Shown piece by piece: positions 63,726 through 64,000 of a stretch of 64,000 nt of DNA. A program made the position numbers and the translations under genes. The notes beneath the pieces are model-generated. The model made no database searches. It saw only the letters and a list, made by a program, of their open reading frames with translations, and was not told the origin of the DNA. This DNA comes from Streptomyces coelicoflavus (GTDB lineage Bacteria > Actinomycetota > Actinomycetes > Streptomycetales > Streptomycetaceae), in contig NZ_BEWB01000004.1 in the NCBI RefSeq assembly GCF_003112555.1, positions 186,001-250,000 of the forward strand, written 5' to 3'. Numbering within the stretch: position 1 is the first letter of the stretch; each line of letters begins with the position of its first letter.

Positions 63726-64000
63726 GTGGAGACAGCCACGGGATTCGGCGGAGCCGAGGGCGATTCCGGGCATGCACGCGGGCTGGCACTGCTGCTGGAG
63801 CTGACCGAGGCACTGTGCGCACTCGGCTGCACGGACGACCCGCAGGGGCGGGTCCAGTTCGCCGCGGTGCTCGGGGACCAGCTGGGCCGCACCGTCGACC
63901 TGCGCGGTGTCAAACAGCGCGAGGACGTGGTCACCCTGGTCCGCGCCGCGCTGAACGTGGCGGGCGGGGAACGCGTACTCGTCACCGTGGTGCGCCTCCT
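63726..64000 (+). CDS. N-terminus of an EAD2-like (effector-associated domain) protein, cut by window end
   Basis: The frame starts at GTG 63726, preceded by GGGGGA at 7-nt spacing, and runs open to the last base (91 codons seen). The visible part is one small helical domain: ARGLALLLELTEALCALGCT, DDPQGRVQFAAVLGDQLG and REDVVTLVRAALNVAGGERV. This LxxLxxAL...D..GR..F...L pattern resembles effector-associated domain 2, an adaptor in predicted bacterial conflict systems, usually fused to a trypsin-like protease, VMAP or other effector. The effector lies beyond the window. The ATG at 63712 is out of frame. The call is tentative. Confidence 0.45.
   Translation, partial: METATGFGGAEGDSGHARGLALLLELTEALCALGCTDDPQGRVQFAAVLGDQLGRTVDLRGVKQREDVVTLVRAALNVAGGERVLVTVVRL

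Noticed and set aside
60816..63773. A 985-codon open frame on the minus strand
   Set aside because: It is antisense to hen1 and pnkp, which have complete catalytic motifs, and its composition is typical of a GC-bias shadow.

Overview
The window is typical Streptomyces chromosome: very high G+C, GTG starts common, many GTGA/ATGA gene overlaps, and families such as a SepF-like divisome protein, GH10/GH62 secreted enzymes with CBM13 modules, an F420-type LLM oxidoreductase and a Hen1/Pnkp RNA-repair pair. The xylanase/arabinofuranosidase pair, the cbiMNQO operon and the SepF-like gene, all on one segment, suggest synteny with the S. coelicolor region around SCO5930-SCO5970 (from memory, not checked).

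Layout. 1-5.5 kb: right end of a salicylate-type metallophore cluster (methyltransferase end, two YbtP/YbtQ-like ABC half-transporters, salicylate synthase), all plus strand and coupled. 5.7-7.1 kb: convergent zinc-starvation unit (Zur-like box, cysteine-free L32 ribosomal protein, CobW/G3E GTPase). 7.2-9.8 kb: MFS exporter plus an FBP/FusB-like EF-G-binding protein, preceded by a leader ORF of 24 codons. 10-14.2 kb: DedA protein, NarL-type two-component pair, RidA and a WYL regulator. 14.3-17.5 kb: broken Rhs polymorphic toxin with a CdiA-CT-like nuclease tip, putative immunity protein and lipoprotein. 18-21.4 kb: divergent GH10 xylanase and GH62 arabinofuranosidase. 21.5-23.6 kb: PAS/GAF/PP2C phosphatase. 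23.8-30.1 kb: acyl-CoA dehydrogenase, acyl-CoA ligase, TetR, MFS and serine hydrolase, probably one catabolic regulon. 30.3-32.9 kb: MFS plus FAD monooxygenase. 33.1-39.2 kb: MMPL transporter, very hydrophobic protein, OmpR-type regulator and kinase. 39.3-46.1 kb: two TetR/MFS exporter units, a Tat-exported beta-helix protein and a small membrane protein. 46.1-49.2 kb: cbiMNQO cobalt importer behind a cobalamin riboswitch. 49.4-55.2 kb: potassium channel, ClC channel, small membrane protein and a fused FAD/Fe-S oxidoreductase. 55.4-59.2 kb: SepF-like protein, ATPase, MazG-like enzyme, a TTA-containing gene and an LLM oxidoreductase. 59.5-63.6 kb: Hen1 and Pnkp. 63.7 kb to the end: start of an EAD2-like protein, cut by the window.

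How the parts fit. The left end looks like a metal-starvation block. The middle is transport and secreted polysaccharide hydrolysis with local TetR or two-component control. The right half is cobalt uptake, ion channels, division and RNA repair.

Most notable: a miniature inverted-repeat element of about 174 bp lies inside the cobalamin riboswitch aptamer, splitting its conserved 5' and 3' halves while leaving the closing stem intact. Also notable are the Rhs toxin broken by what looks like one extra G, a small palindromic repeat inserted in frame in the Pnkp ligase domain, and the zinc-starvation cassette beside the salicylate cluster. No tRNA, rRNA, CRISPR array or complete insertion sequence was seen.
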